Assembly (NCBI GenBank): GCA_032250905.1
Contig: JAVVEQ010000003.1
Span: 1-64,000, forward strand
Direction: 5' to 3'
DNA length: 64,000 bases
Source: Desulfotignum sp032250905
Lineage (GTDB): Bacteria; Desulfobacterota; Desulfobacteria; Desulfobacterales; Desulfobacteraceae
Each line of letters opens with the position of its first letter. Within the stretch, counting starts at the first letter, position 1. Positions 41,180 through 51,302 of the stretch are shown here, one piece after another. Under the pieces are notes generated by a model. It was given only the letters and a program-made list of their open reading frames with translations. It had not been told where the DNA came from and ran no database searches. Made by a program: the position numbers and the translations under genes.

Positions 41180-44100
41180 GTGAACCATGGCATGCAGCTA
41201 TATCATCGAGGTTGGTCTGTGAAATCAAAAGCCCTTGAGGCAAATCTTTTCGATACCCGTGTCGATGTGTCGGTCGATGAAAAATACCGGGTGCTTCTCG
41301 AAATCTTTGACGGATATGTCGGTATCTTGAACCGGATGGAAATTTTTCTCAAGGAGCTGTCTCATCCCTATCGAAACTGGTCGTTTATCGTCAATGAGGC
41401 CCGGCATTTTTCCCTTCATTATTTTTATCTGTATCAATCCCATGAAAAAGGGGTGAAGGCCTTAAATCTGTATGCAGATATTTTTTTGTCTGCATTTGAG
41501 CAAAGCATTGAAAAATCGGTTCGGACCTCGGCTTCAGACAATCTGATGCTGTTTTTTCTGCATCTGGTCAAGGAATCTGAGAGCCGGCTGGTCGAATTTC
41601 TTCCCGTGCTGGAACTGGGACTGAATCGAATCTGCCGATATGATGAAGCAGCCTTTTTCTATTTTGTCCAGACCTATTATCCGCCTGAAAAATTGACACA
41701 ACAACTGCTGGAACAGTCTGAGATCCATGGATTATTTGACACGGCACCCCGTCTTTTCGATGCGGTCAACCGTCTTTTGACACGGTATTACAACACCTCG
41801 TTTTCATATTGGCTGAATCAGGATGATCCCGTGGCATGGATGCAGAAACATATTGATGAATGGCGGCCCAATCCTGAACTGGATCAGGTGTTCGGCCAGA
41901 TTTCCCATGAGCGGGTGAACACCAGGCGCCGTCAGCTGGATGCCCGCTGCTGTGAACCGAATTCAGGTGATATTGAATTGACCCGGGACCTCATCAAATT
42001 CACCGGATTCCGGGAATTTGTGGGTCGGTACAAGACGGTGAGCCGGCAGATTCTAAACCATTGCAGTGATGACACCTATGGACGTCATCTGAAACTGACG
42101 TTTCTGTTCTACGCCATTCACGTACCCGGACTCTTCATGATACATATGGACTGTCTCCATGAAATCAACCAGACCCTGACCCGGCTCATCGGGGATGATG
42201 ATTTCAAAAAAGATATTCCCATTGTCAACCAGACCTTTTCTCTTTTCAAAGAACACAAGGGCCGGTATCCGGAAACCCTGCTGGACTGTATCTATAAAAT
42301 CGGCGAATCGGTTTACAAAACCGGTAAAGTGGAGCTGATCAACCATTTCATTGACCGGGTGGTGAACCACGGATTTCAGTTCCCAATGATCCAGGGTACA
42401 GGGGAGGACTGGCAGATCAAGGGAAACACGGCCCACGTGAAAAACATCCGTGTATTTTTGAGCCTGATCTGCCAGCACCCCAAAAAGTCCAAACGGCTTT
42501 TGTCCGCCTTGATTATTTATCTGTCCATCGGTGGTGTGTTCATCAAAGACACGGATCTGTTCCCCCGGGAGATCACCCGGTTTCTCAACGCGGATATTGA
42601 AGGGGTGTACAATCTGGTCAAGCAGCTGGCACGACTGCTGCCGGCATTTTTCAACGAAATCGGAGCCGAAGGCCATTTGCGGGATATCTCCACGGAGGTG
42701 GATGAATCCTGCCATCGCCGGGACCGGTTGATTCATTTTCTGCGCAAACAGTGTCATGTGGAAAGTTCCAGCCGGATCCTGGAGTTTATTCAGCAGGTGA
42801 TGATTTTCTGGAAAACAAAGGACAAGACCCCGCTGGAACCGTTTGTGCCCCCATCCATTTATGAAGAGATCCAGACATCTGGCCGGTTTGTGGACGGTCC
42901 CGGTAAAATCATGCAGTACCTGGAAGAAAAAAGACTCCCGCATCCAAAGGATTTTCTCATGTACCGCCAGGAGGCCCTGGACCAGTATGTGGATGAGGTC
43001 ACGGGCGTAACTGACCTGGACCGGCATCGGGTCCGGCTGATTCTGCGGTTTTACCGGCTGCTCAATGAAAAATACGGGGTGGATCATCTGGAGATAAAGT
43101 CCTATCTGGCCAACTTTAAAACCGAATACCTGCCGGACCCCCGGGGGCTGGCCGCCGCCCTGGACGATACCCGCCTGGAAAAAAAAATCGATCGTCTGCT
43201 CGATTATATGGCTGAACTCAAAAAAATCATCGTTTCTGACAACAGGTATGAACCCAATGAAGCCATCTACCACAAGCGCCATTTTGCAGTGGATATCCCG
43301 TCCATGTATGGCAGTTACAACGAGCCCAAATTTGATGCCCTGGGCTTGACCCTTCGCATTGAAAGTATCGTCAATGTCCTGTTTGAAGACCTGATCAACA
43401 GCATCGACCTGAGATTGATCACCAAACCCACGTTTGTCCGGATTTTTTCCATATTGGCGCTGTTCCGCAAAGCCCTGAGCCAGGACGGTATCATATCCAA
43501 CAAACTGGATGTTCAGATGGAGTTTCTCAAGTATTCGGTCAATACCACCACCTGTTCCTTTACTCAGTATCTGGATATTTTCAAGGGGTTTGTCCGGGCC
43601 GTGGCAGATATCATCAATGATTATTTCCACAACATCCATTCCGCCAACCTTCTGCAGATTGAAGCCCGCATTGGAAAGGATCTGATACAGAAAAAATATC
43701 TGCCCGGATTTGTTCCAAATCAGGGAGAACTGGATGAAAACACCGCCAGAAAGCTGGACCAGAGGGTCGCAGATATTTTTTTCCGGGACCGTATCGCTAC
43801 TTCACTGGGACTTCAGCAGCTGGATGTCTTTTTAAACCGGATTCTGCACACCCTGTTCCGGCAGTCGGAAAAACTGTCTCAGGACGAATTGAGCGTGCTG
43901 CTGAACTATGATCCCAAGAGCGCAGTGACGCCCATCAGTGATGAACGGCTGGCAAATCAGAACATCATTATTTTAGGCAACAAGGGATGGAACCTGATAC
44001 GCCTTAAACAGATCGGGGTTCGGGTGCCGGAAGGGTTCATCATTACCACGGAAGTGTTTCGGTGCCTGGATCTTATCGATACCTACACCCCGGCATCGGT

Positions 44101-45436
44101 CAACTTCAAACAGCGGGTGTCCAGCATGATGTCCCGTCTGGAACATCAGACCGGACAGGTGCTGGGTGATCCGGGAAAACCCCTGCTGCTGTCGGTACGT
44201 TCCGGCTCATCCATTTCACAGCCCGGCATGATGGATTCTTTTTTGAATGTGGGAATCAATGAGGAGATTGCCGATGCCATTGCCAAAAAAACCGGCAATC
44301 CATGGTTTGCCTGGGACAGTTACCGTCGGTTTCTTCAGCAGTACGGCATGACGTTCGGCATTCACCGGGATGAATTCGATCAGATTATTGCGGTCCACAA
44401 AAGACAGGCCGGTATCGATTTAAAGCGCCATTTCACAGGTGGCCAGATGCGGGCCGTGGCCATGGCGTATAAGAACCATCTGCTGCTTAAAGGCATCAAT
44501 CTGGAGGAATCGCCCATGGATCAGCTGTTTCTGGCCATCCACAAAGTGTTTTCCTCCTGGAATGCCAAGCGGGCCATTGATTTCCGCCGGATCATGGGTA
44601 TTTCCGATGACTGGGGAACTGCGGTCACCGTGCAGGCCATGGTCTTCGGGAACCGGTCCCGGCAGTCCGGATCCGGTGTGGCCTTCAGCCACAGCCCGAA
44701 ACTCCCCGGGGACGCCATCCGGCTGTGGGGAGATTTTACCATCGGCAATCAGGGCGAGGATGTGGTGGCCGGTCTTGTGAGCACACTGCCCATATCGGAG
44801 ATGCAGCGGGAACTGGAAAGGCGGGATACCCGGATCAGCCTGGAAAAAGCGTTTCCCCAGGTATATGAACAATTGAGAAACACGGTTCAGATGCTGATCT
44901 ACAAGCGGAGGTGGAATCCCCAGGAAATTGAATTTACCTTTGAAGGACCGGACCCGGAGGATCTCTATATTCTTCAGGCCCGGGACCTGTCTCTGGGGGA
45001 GCGGAAAAAGCTGCCTGTTTTCGCAGCAGACGATGACCGCCTGAGAGCGGCATTTCTCGGCCAGGGCACCGGGGTTTCCGGTGGCGCCATGAGTGGCCGT
45101 ATCGTGTTCACTCTCAAGGAAATCGATGCGTTCCGGCGCCAGGATCCGGATGCCCACCTGATTCTGCTGCGAAATGACACCGTGCCCGATGATATTCTGG
45201 AGATCGATGCGGCAGACGGACTGTTGACCGCCAAGGGGGGGTTGACCTCTCATGCTGCGGTGGTGGCCTGTAACCTGGGAAAGACCTGTGTGGTGGGATG
45301 TGAAAACCTGGTATGCAATGAAACCGATAAAAGCTGCCGTCTGGCAGGCAGACAATTGAACGTGGGAGAGAACATCAGTATCGATGGGAACAAAGGGTTT
45401 GTATTCGAAGGAGAGATCAACGTCAATTATACGTGA
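41180..45436 (+). CDS. 1418-residue protein with PPDK-type ATP-grasp and phosphohistidine domains but no PEP barrel
   Basis: Residues 1 to about 920 are mostly helical and I recognise nothing in them. From about 930 a pyruvate phosphate dikinase nucleotide-binding domain follows (LGNKGWNLIRLKQIGVRVPE, SVRSGSSISQPGMMDSFLN, WGTAVTVQAMVFGN, then EFTFEGPDPEDLYILQARDL). Residues 1265-1418 hold the swivelling domain with the phosphohistidine in GGLTSHAAVVACNLGKT. The PEP/pyruvate TIM barrel of PPDK, about 350 residues, is missing and the protein ends with the His domain. It could therefore accept phosphate from ATP or a partner but cannot make PEP alone. The GTG at 41180 follows AGGGGA; ATG 41192 is possible. 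GAPDH begins 14 bases after it, so a coupled glycolytic or regulatory role is likely. Confidence 0.78.
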   Translation: MNHGMQLYHRGWSVKSKALEANLFDTRVDVSVDEKYRVLLEIFDGYVGILNRMEIFLKELSHPYRNWSFIVNEARHFSLHYFYLYQSHEKGVKALNLYADIFLSAFEQSIEKSVRTSASDNLMLFFLHLVKESESRLVEFLPVLELGLNRICRYDEAAFFYFVQTYYPPEKLTQQLLEQSEIHGLFDTAPRLFDAVNRLLTRYYNTSFSYWLNQDDPVAWMQKHIDEWRPNPELDQVFGQISHERVNTRRRQLDARCCEPNSGDIELTRDLIKFTGFREFVGRYKTVSRQILNHCSDDTYGRHLKLTFLFYAIHVPGLFMIHMDCLHEINQTLTRLIGDDDFKKDIPIVNQTFSLFKEHKGRYPETLLDCIYKIGESVYKTGKVELINHFIDRVVNHGFQFPMIQGTGEDWQIKGNTAHVKNIRVFLSLICQHPKKSKRLLSALIIYLSIGGVFIKDTDLFPREITRFLNADIEGVYNLVKQLARLLPAFFNEIGAEGHLRDISTEVDESCHRRDRLIHFLRKQCHVESSSRILEFIQQVMIFWKTKDKTPLEPFVPPSIYEEIQTSGRFVDGPGKIMQYLEEKRLPHPKDFLMYRQEALDQYVDEVTGVTDLDRHRVRLILRFYRLLNEKYGVDHLEIKSYLANFKTEYLPDPRGLAAALDDTRLEKKIDRLLDYMAELKKIIVSDNRYEPNEAIYHKRHFAVDIPSMYGSYNEPKFDALGLTLRIESIVNVLFEDLINSIDLRLITKPTFVRIFSILALFRKALSQDGIISNKLDVQMEFLKYSVNTTTCSFTQYLDIFKGFVRAVADIINDYFHNIHSANLLQIEARIGKDLIQKKYLPGFVPNQGELDENTARKLDQRVADIFFRDRIATSLGLQQLDVFLNRILHTLFRQSEKLSQDELSVLLNYDPKSAVTPISDERLANQNIIILGNKGWNLIRLKQIGVRVPEGFIITTEVFRCLDLIDTYTPASVNFKQRVSSMMSRLEHQTGQVLGDPGKPLLLSVRSGSSISQPGMMDSFLNVGINEEIADAIAKKTGNPWFAWDSYRRFLQQYGMTFGIHRDEFDQIIAVHKRQAGIDLKRHFTGGQMRAVAMAYKNHLLLKGINLEESPMDQLFLAIHKVFSSWNAKRAIDFRRIMGISDDWGTAVTVQAMVFGNRSRQSGSGVAFSHSPKLPGDAIRLWGDFTIGNQGEDVVAGLVSTLPISEMQRELERRDTRISLEKAFPQVYEQLRNTVQMLIYKRRWNPQEIEFTFEGPDPEDLYILQARDLSLGERKKLPVFAADDDRLRAAFLGQGTGVSGGAMSGRIVFTLKEIDAFRRQDPDAHLILLRNDTVPDDILEIDAADGLLTAKGGLTSHAAVVACNLGKTCVVGCENLVCNETDKSCRLAGRQLNVGENISIDGNKGFVFEGEINVNYT

Positions 45437-45450
45437 AAGCGAGGAACACC

Positions 45451-46698
45451 ATGAATACCGAAAATATCAGAATTCTGGGAATCAACGGTCTGGGTCGCAT
45501 CGGCAAACTGACCCTGTGGCATCATGCCGGGCGGAAATATTTCACGGATATCGTCATCAATATCGGTCGGGAAGTGGGGGCCGGCCTGTCCGATGTCATT
45601 CATTATATCGAGCGGGACTCCACCTATGGCCGTCTGGCCGCTTATCTGAAAGGGTATCAGTCCGGGGACGTGATCACAGATGTCAATGAGGCAGATGGGT
45701 CCATGAAGATCAATGGTGTAGGGATCAAAATTTTGCAGGAGCACCGGAATCCCAAAGATATTCAATGGGCGGATCACGGGGTGGGCATGGTGGTGGATAC
45801 CACCGGCCGGTTTCTGGACCCGAACCAGCCTGCCGATGACCCGGCCGGATCGATCCGGGGGCATCTTGCGGCCGGTGCCGTCAAGGTGATTGTGTCCGCA
45901 CCTTTCAAACTCAAACAAGGGGCCGCCATGCCCGAAGACAGCGTGACCACGGTGATGGGTATCAATGACAAGGAGTATGATCCGGTGCGGCATGCCGTGA
46001 TTTCCAATGCGTCCTGCACCACCACCTGCCTGGCCCATATGATTAAACCCCTGCTGGATTATTTCGGGGTGGAACGGGTATTGTCCGCGTCCATGGCCAC
46101 GGTGCACGCTGTCACCGGTTCCCAGCAGGTGCTCGACCGGCTGCCCAAGACCGGAGCCAAAGACCTGCGCAAAAACCGGTCCATCATGAACAATATTATT
46201 CTTACCACCACCGGGGCTGCCAAGACCCTGCAGCTGGTGATCCCGGAAATGGCCAACATCGGGTTCATTGCCGAGTCGGTGCGGATTCCGACGTCCACGG
46301 GATCGCTGATCATTCTGGTCATGAATTTCCAGGAGATTTCAGACAGCAAATCCATCCGCCGGGAACTGGTCAACGACATTTACCGGACTGCGTCCCGGTC
46401 CGGTAACGGGTATCTGATGTATTCCGATGATCAGAATGTGTCGGCAGATATCATCGGGACCCCCCGGGCCGCTGTCGTGATCGAAGGCCATGAGACCCAC
46501 ACCCGGACCGGTGCCATCAACATCAACCTGGCACATTTGCAGGGAATCGACAAGACCGTGCAGGAGACGATTCAGGACCTTGTGGGCAGCATCCAGGTGA
46601 CCCAGGCGGTGATTTATGGTTGGTATGACAATGAAATGGCCAGTTATGTCAACCTGATGGGAGACCGGACCGTGTCCATTGCCGAATCCCTGGTGTGA
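45451..46698 (+). CDS. gap: glyceraldehyde-3-phosphate dehydrogenase, long form
   Basis: The 415-residue enzyme is about 80 residues longer than classical GAPDH. The NAD loop is INGLGRIGKLTLWHH; catalytic Cys189 is in ISNASCTTTCLAH; the ending is YGWYDNEMASYVNLMGDRTV. Insertions lie at about 65-105 and 115-140. This fits the long GAPDH type seen in some anaerobes and alongside a normal copy elsewhere. Cofactor preference cannot be fixed. ATG 45451 is chosen because GAGG sits six bases ahead; an in-frame GTG at 45433 would overlap the upstream gene. It is translated from the same message as the PPDK-like protein. Confidence 0.9.
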   Translation: MNTENIRILGINGLGRIGKLTLWHHAGRKYFTDIVINIGREVGAGLSDVIHYIERDSTYGRLAAYLKGYQSGDVITDVNEADGSMKINGVGIKILQEHRNPKDIQWADHGVGMVVDTTGRFLDPNQPADDPAGSIRGHLAAGAVKVIVSAPFKLKQGAAMPEDSVTTVMGINDKEYDPVRHAVISNASCTTTCLAHMIKPLLDYFGVERVLSASMATVHAVTGSQQVLDRLPKTGAKDLRKNRSIMNNIILTTTGAAKTLQLVIPEMANIGFIAESVRIPTSTGSLIILVMNFQEISDSKSIRRELVNDIYRTASRSGNGYLMYSDDQNVSADIIGTPRAAVVIEGHETHTRTGAININLAHLQGIDKTVQETIQDLVGSIQVTQAVIYGWYDNEMASYVNLMGDRTVSIAESLV

Positions 46699-46780
46699 CT
46701 CAACGGGAGGGGGCGGACTTTTTACAAGGATCCTGACTGAGACGGATTCCTGTTCCGGATAAAACGGCCTGATTCAGTGC

Positions 46781-46808
46781 TTGAAAGTCATTGGATAGTG
46801 CCTATATT
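46781..46808 (+). promoter_or_regulatory. candidate promoter of the RND efflux operon
   Basis: TTGAAA (46781-46786), 16 bases, TATATT (46803-46808), 47 bases before the adaptor ATG. Confidence 0.5.
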
Positions 46809-46855
46809 AACTGTTTTGTTGATAAACCAGATAAAAAATATCAGGACCTGATTTC

Positions 46856-48010
46856 ATGAAACCCACATCCCGGTTTTGGCCGGCGGCTAAAAGAATCTTT
46901 CTGCGCCTTGTCTGGCACAGCATCCCCTTTATCGCACTGGCCGTGGTGGTGATGTTTGTCATTTTTCCGCTGGGCCGGAAAATCGCGGCTGAAAAAGCGG
47001 TTCTGGCGGAACAGCAGTCCCGCCAGGTTCAGGAAACCGACCAGGCCACCCGGGTAATCACCCTGGAGATGGTGCCGGAAGATCTGAAGGAAGTGATCAG
47101 TCTGCCTGGCATGGCCAAACCCTGGAAGTCCCTGGAAATGGTGGCTGAAGTGGCGGGCCGGGTCATGGAAAAAAGCATGGATGACGGCACACTTGTGAGC
47201 CGGGGGGACGTGCTGGCGGTCATCGATCAGCGGGATTACCGAAATGCCTATGATTCGGCCCGGGCCTCCTATGAAACAGCTCTGTTGAATCAGCAGCGGT
47301 TTAAAGCGTTGTCAAAACAGCAGTTCATCACCCAGTCCCAGCTCGATGAAGTCTCGGCCCAGGTCAAGACCACCCGGGCCGCCATGGAGATCGCCCGGCT
47401 GAATCTGGAACGGTGTACCATTCAATCGCCCATGGCCGGGGTGGTGGACCGGGTCCATATCGAAGAAGGCAGTTTTCTGAGTGTGGGTGATCCGGTGGCC
47501 CGGATTCTGCAGATTGACACGCTCAAGGTTGAGGTGGGAATTCCGGAATCAGACGTGTCCACGGTCAGAAAACTCGACCGGTTTGACATGACCGTCGATG
47601 CGCTGGATGGCAGGGCTTTTACCGGGGAGTATCACTATCTGCAGAAAACCACGGATTCCCTGGCCCGGCTTTACAATCTGGAGATCCGCCTGGAAAACCC
47701 GAAGCATGAGATTCTGCCGGACATGTTCGTTCGGGTGGCCATTGTCAAAAACCGGGATGAACAGGGTCTTGGGGTGCCGATCTATTCTTTGATTGACCGG
47801 GGCGGCCAGACCGGCGTGTTTGTGGAAGACCAGGGTCAGGCCCGGTTTGTCCCTGTCGATACCGGATTTCAGGACGGCTGGAAAATTCAGGTGACCGCCG
47901 GGCTTTCTCCGGGAGACCACGTGGTGGTGGTGGGGCATCGTATTATCGATGACGGCGAACCGGTTCAAGTGGACCGCACGGTGCGGTCCATAGTGGAGCT
48001 GGGCCAATGA
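46856..48010 (+). CDS. RND efflux periplasmic adaptor (membrane fusion protein)
   Basis: The 384-residue protein has an N-terminal membrane anchor (about 22-45). A lipoyl-like half (EVAGRVMEKSMDDGTLVSRG) follows, then an alpha-hairpin (about 135-185), the second lipoyl half (CTIQSPMAGVVDRVHIEEGS) and the beta-barrel and membrane-proximal domains. It links the inner-membrane pump to an outer-membrane channel. It overlaps the pump gene by 4 bases. No TolC-like gene follows, so the channel is shared or elsewhere. Confidence 0.92.
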   Translation: MKPTSRFWPAAKRIFLRLVWHSIPFIALAVVVMFVIFPLGRKIAAEKAVLAEQQSRQVQETDQATRVITLEMVPEDLKEVISLPGMAKPWKSLEMVAEVAGRVMEKSMDDGTLVSRGDVLAVIDQRDYRNAYDSARASYETALLNQQRFKALSKQQFITQSQLDEVSAQVKTTRAAMEIARLNLERCTIQSPMAGVVDRVHIEEGSFLSVGDPVARILQIDTLKVEVGIPESDVSTVRKLDRFDMTVDALDGRAFTGEYHYLQKTTDSLARLYNLEIRLENPKHEILPDMFVRVAIVKNRDEQGLGVPIYSLIDRGGQTGVFVEDQGQARFVPVDTGFQDGWKIQVTAGLSPGDHVVVVGHRIIDDGEPVQVDRTVRSIVELGQ

Positions 48011-51000
48011 TCCTTTCTGATACCGCGGTTAAAAACCGGGTGTCCGTGCTGGTGCTGCTGGTGATCATCGTGATCATCGGTTTGTATTCCTATCTGGTGC
48101 TTCCCAGGGAAAGCGCGCCGGATATCACCATCCCTTATGTGTTCGTCCAGACCGATTACAGAGGGGTCTCCGCCTCGGACATCGAAACCGCCATCACCAT
48201 CAAGATCGAAAAAAAGCTCAAGGGCCTGGACAAGGTGAAAAATATTTCATCCGTGAGTTCCCAGGGCCTTTCCCAGATCAGCATCGAGTTTCTGCCGGGC
48301 ACGGATATCGATGAGGTGCTTTCCCGGGTCAAGGACAAGGTGGATGAAGCCAGAAACGACCTGCCCACAGACCTGGAAAACGAACCCATGGTGTATGAGG
48401 TGAATTTTTCCGATATGCCCATTGTGGTCTACTCCCTGGCTGGAGACGTCGGCCCGGCCCTGCTCAAGAAGGTTGCCGACGATCTCAAGGACGACATCGA
48501 AGCGATCCCCGGGGTACTGGAAGCCGAGGTGACCGGGGGCCAGGAACGGGAGATCCGGGTGGAAGTGGACGTTGATAAACTGGCCTATTACCGGATTCCC
48601 ATCACCCGTCTTCAGCAGACCGTGGCCGCCGAGAACCAGAACATCTCAGGCGGTGCCATTACTTTAGGGCATGGCCGGTATCAGCTCAAGGTGCCCGGGG
48701 AATTTGACACGCCTGAAGAGATTTTGACCCTGGTGGTGGCGACCCACAAGGGACATCCCATTTATCTGAAGGATGTGGCAACGGTTTTGGACAGTGTCCA
48801 GGAGGAAACTTCCCGGTCCCGGCTCAACGGGGAGAGTGCCATCAATATCTCCGTGAAGAAACGGGCCGGCGAAAACATCATCCGGATATCCAAAGAGATC
48901 GATGCCGTGGTGGCGGCAGCAACAAAAAATTTCCCCGGGAACACCACCATCACCAAACTGATGGACAATGCCAGAGACATCCGGGCCATGGTGGCGGACC
49001 TGGAAAACAACATCATCTCCGGACTGATTCTGGTGGTAGGGGTGCTTTTCGTGGTTCTGGGGATCAGAAACGCTCTGCTGGTGGGACTGGCCATTCCGTT
49101 TTCCATGTTTCTGTCCTTTGCCGTTCTCAATGCCCTGGGCATCACACTGAACATGGTGGTGCTGTTTTCCCTGACCCTGGCCCTGGGCATGCTGGTGGAC
49201 AATGCCATCGTGATCGTGGAAAATGTGTTCCGTTACATGCAGCAGGGGGTGCCCCGGATGGAAGCGGCCATGACCGCCACGGGTGAGGTGGCCTGGCCGG
49301 TCATCGGCGCGACGGCCACCACCCTGGCCGCGTTTTTTCCCATGCTGTTCTGGCCCGGCATCATGGGGGAATTCATGCATTATCTGCCGGTCACACTGAT
49401 TGTCACCCTGAGTGCCTCACTTTTTGTGGCCCTGATCATCAATCCGGCCCTGTGTTCCTATTTTATGGGCACCCCCCGGGCGGTCAGATCAGATCGGTTG
49501 TCTTCATCTGAGATTCAGTCTCTGGGAGAAAAACCGGTGGCGATTCAGGGATTTTTTCTGACCGCCTATGTCCGGATTCTCAAGCAGGCCCTGGCGCACA
49601 AACTGGTGGTGCTGGCCGGTGCCGTGATGGTGGTCGTGCTCCTGTTTCAGGTCTGGATGCTGACCATCGGTATTGAAAAACCCGTGGAGTTTTTTCCGTC
49701 CATTGATCCCAGGTCCGTGTTCGTGAATATCGATATGCCGGAAGGTGCGGATCTAGAATTCATCGATGACACCGTCAAACAGGTGGAAATGGCGGTGGCC
49801 GGCAGAACGGCCGGAGACTATGAGGCGGCCATGGCACCGCAGACCCATGAAACCGCCCGGCAAAAAAAATTCACGGCCCCTTCCGATATAAACAATGTCG
49901 AACATATGTATGCCCGGGTGGTTCAGAACAGCGGGGGCAGCTCCGTGTTTGAATCCAATCTGCCCAACCATATCGGGATCCAGTTTCTGGATTTTGAGGA
50001 CCGGAAAACCTCCACCAAGGTGGATCTGGAAGAGATCCGGCGCCGGGTGGCACAGATTCCCGGGGTAAAGATTACGGTGGAGGAACAGGAAGAAGGCCCT
50101 CCCACCGGCGCACCCATCAATATCGAGATTTCCGGAGACCGGTTTGAGGTGTTGAGCCGGATGGCCGCTGAAATCAGGAAACTGGTGGAGCGCGTGCCCC
50201 ATGTCACCGATGTGCGGGATGACTACCAGGGCGGACTGCCCTCGGTCCAGGTCAAGATCGACCGCCAGAAAACCGCGCTGTTCGGCCTGACCACCTCGGC
50301 GGTGGGTACGGCCTTGAAAATCGCCTATAACGGCCTGGATGTATCCACTTTTTATGAAGGGGACGAAGAGTATGATATTGTGGTCAAACTGGCCAAATCG
50401 GACCGGCAGGGAGCGGAGATTCTTCACAAACTCATGATTCCCGCACCGTCTGGTGAACTGGTGCCTCTGACCACGCTGGCGTCGATCCAGTACAAAGGGG
50501 CCATAGGGGACATTGTCCGCAAAAACCATCGTCGGGTGGTCACGGTCAAGGCCAGTGTGGATGAAACGAAAACCACCGGTTCCGTCGCGCGCATGCAGGT
50601 GATGGAACTGCTCAAACAGCTGAAAATGCCTGCGGGTTACAGCTATGCGTTCACGGGTGAAGATCAGGAACAGCAGGATGCCCAGGCGTTTTTATCCAAG
50701 GCCTTTTTAGTGGCACTGCTGCTGATTTTCCTGATTCTGGTGACCCTGTTCAATTCCGTGGTGCAGCCGGTGATTATCCTGACATCGGTACTGCTGTCTT
50801 TAGGCGGGGCATTCTGGGGGCTGGCCGTGATATCATCGCCTTTCGGCATCATCATGACCGGGGTGGGTATTATCTCCCTGGCCGGGGTGGTGGTGAACAA
50901 TGCCATCGTGCTCATTGACTACGCCAACCGGCTGAAATCCCGGGGCATGGCACTGACCGAAGCGGTCATTGCCGCCGGTGCCACCCGGCTGCGGCCGGTC

Positions 51001-51285
51001 CTGCTCACGGCGGTCACCACTATCCTGGGGCTGTTGCCCATGGTGACGGGGATTTCCTATGATTTTCATGTCATGGCGGTGTCTTTGAACTCGGAATCCA
51101 GCCAGTGGTGGCGGTCCATGGCCATTGTGGTGATTTTCGGACTGCTGGTGGCCACGGTGCTGACCCTGGTGGTGGTGCCGGTGCTCTATGCCCTGATCGA
51201 TCAGGTCAAAACCGCATCCGGCAGAGGGTATGCCCGGGCCCGCCGGTTTTTCCTGGGGCCCGGGACATCGGAAATGTCCGGTTGA
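48007..51285 (+). CDS. RND efflux pump, HAE1/AcrB family
   Basis: The 1092 residues form twelve membrane helices with two large periplasmic loops (about 35-340 and 560-880). Helix 4 carries the proton-relay Asp in LGMLVDNAIVIVENVFRYM. GISLAGVVVNNAIVLIDYA is its repeat in the second half. The start (NRVSVLVLLVIIVIIGLYSY, LPRESAPDITIPYVFV) is typical of the branch between HAE1 and hydrophobe/metal pumps. The substrate is not visible. The gene converges with the thiolase gene across a 17-base gap. Confidence 0.93.
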   Translation: MILSDTAVKNRVSVLVLLVIIVIIGLYSYLVLPRESAPDITIPYVFVQTDYRGVSASDIETAITIKIEKKLKGLDKVKNISSVSSQGLSQISIEFLPGTDIDEVLSRVKDKVDEARNDLPTDLENEPMVYEVNFSDMPIVVYSLAGDVGPALLKKVADDLKDDIEAIPGVLEAEVTGGQEREIRVEVDVDKLAYYRIPITRLQQTVAAENQNISGGAITLGHGRYQLKVPGEFDTPEEILTLVVATHKGHPIYLKDVATVLDSVQEETSRSRLNGESAINISVKKRAGENIIRISKEIDAVVAAATKNFPGNTTITKLMDNARDIRAMVADLENNIISGLILVVGVLFVVLGIRNALLVGLAIPFSMFLSFAVLNALGITLNMVVLFSLTLALGMLVDNAIVIVENVFRYMQQGVPRMEAAMTATGEVAWPVIGATATTLAAFFPMLFWPGIMGEFMHYLPVTLIVTLSASLFVALIINPALCSYFMGTPRAVRSDRLSSSEIQSLGEKPVAIQGFFLTAYVRILKQALAHKLVVLAGAVMVVVLLFQVWMLTIGIEKPVEFFPSIDPRSVFVNIDMPEGADLEFIDDTVKQVEMAVAGRTAGDYEAAMAPQTHETARQKKFTAPSDINNVEHMYARVVQNSGGSSVFESNLPNHIGIQFLDFEDRKTSTKVDLEEIRRRVAQIPGVKITVEEQEEGPPTGAPINIEISGDRFEVLSRMAAEIRKLVERVPHVTDVRDDYQGGLPSVQVKIDRQKTALFGLTTSAVGTALKIAYNGLDVSTFYEGDEEYDIVVKLAKSDRQGAEILHKLMIPAPSGELVPLTTLASIQYKGAIGDIVRKNHRRVVTVKASVDETKTTGSVARMQVMELLKQLKMPAGYSYAFTGEDQEQQDAQAFLSKAFLVALLLIFLILVTLFNSVVQPVIILTSVLLSLGGAFWGLAVISSPFGIIMTGVGIISLAGVVVNNAIVLIDYANRLKSRGMALTEAVIAAGATRLRPVLLTAVTTILGLLPMVTGISYDFHVMAVSLNSESSQWWRSMAIVVIFGLLVATVLTLVVVPVLYALIDQVKTASGRGYARARRFFLGPGTSEMSG

Positions 51286-51302
51286 ATACCGGAGAACAGT
51301 GA

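Noticed and set aside
42053..43639. 528-codon open frame on the minus strand inside the PPDK-like gene
   Set aside because: Antisense shadow: no recognisable protein features, and the plus-strand frame is continuous over 1418 codons.
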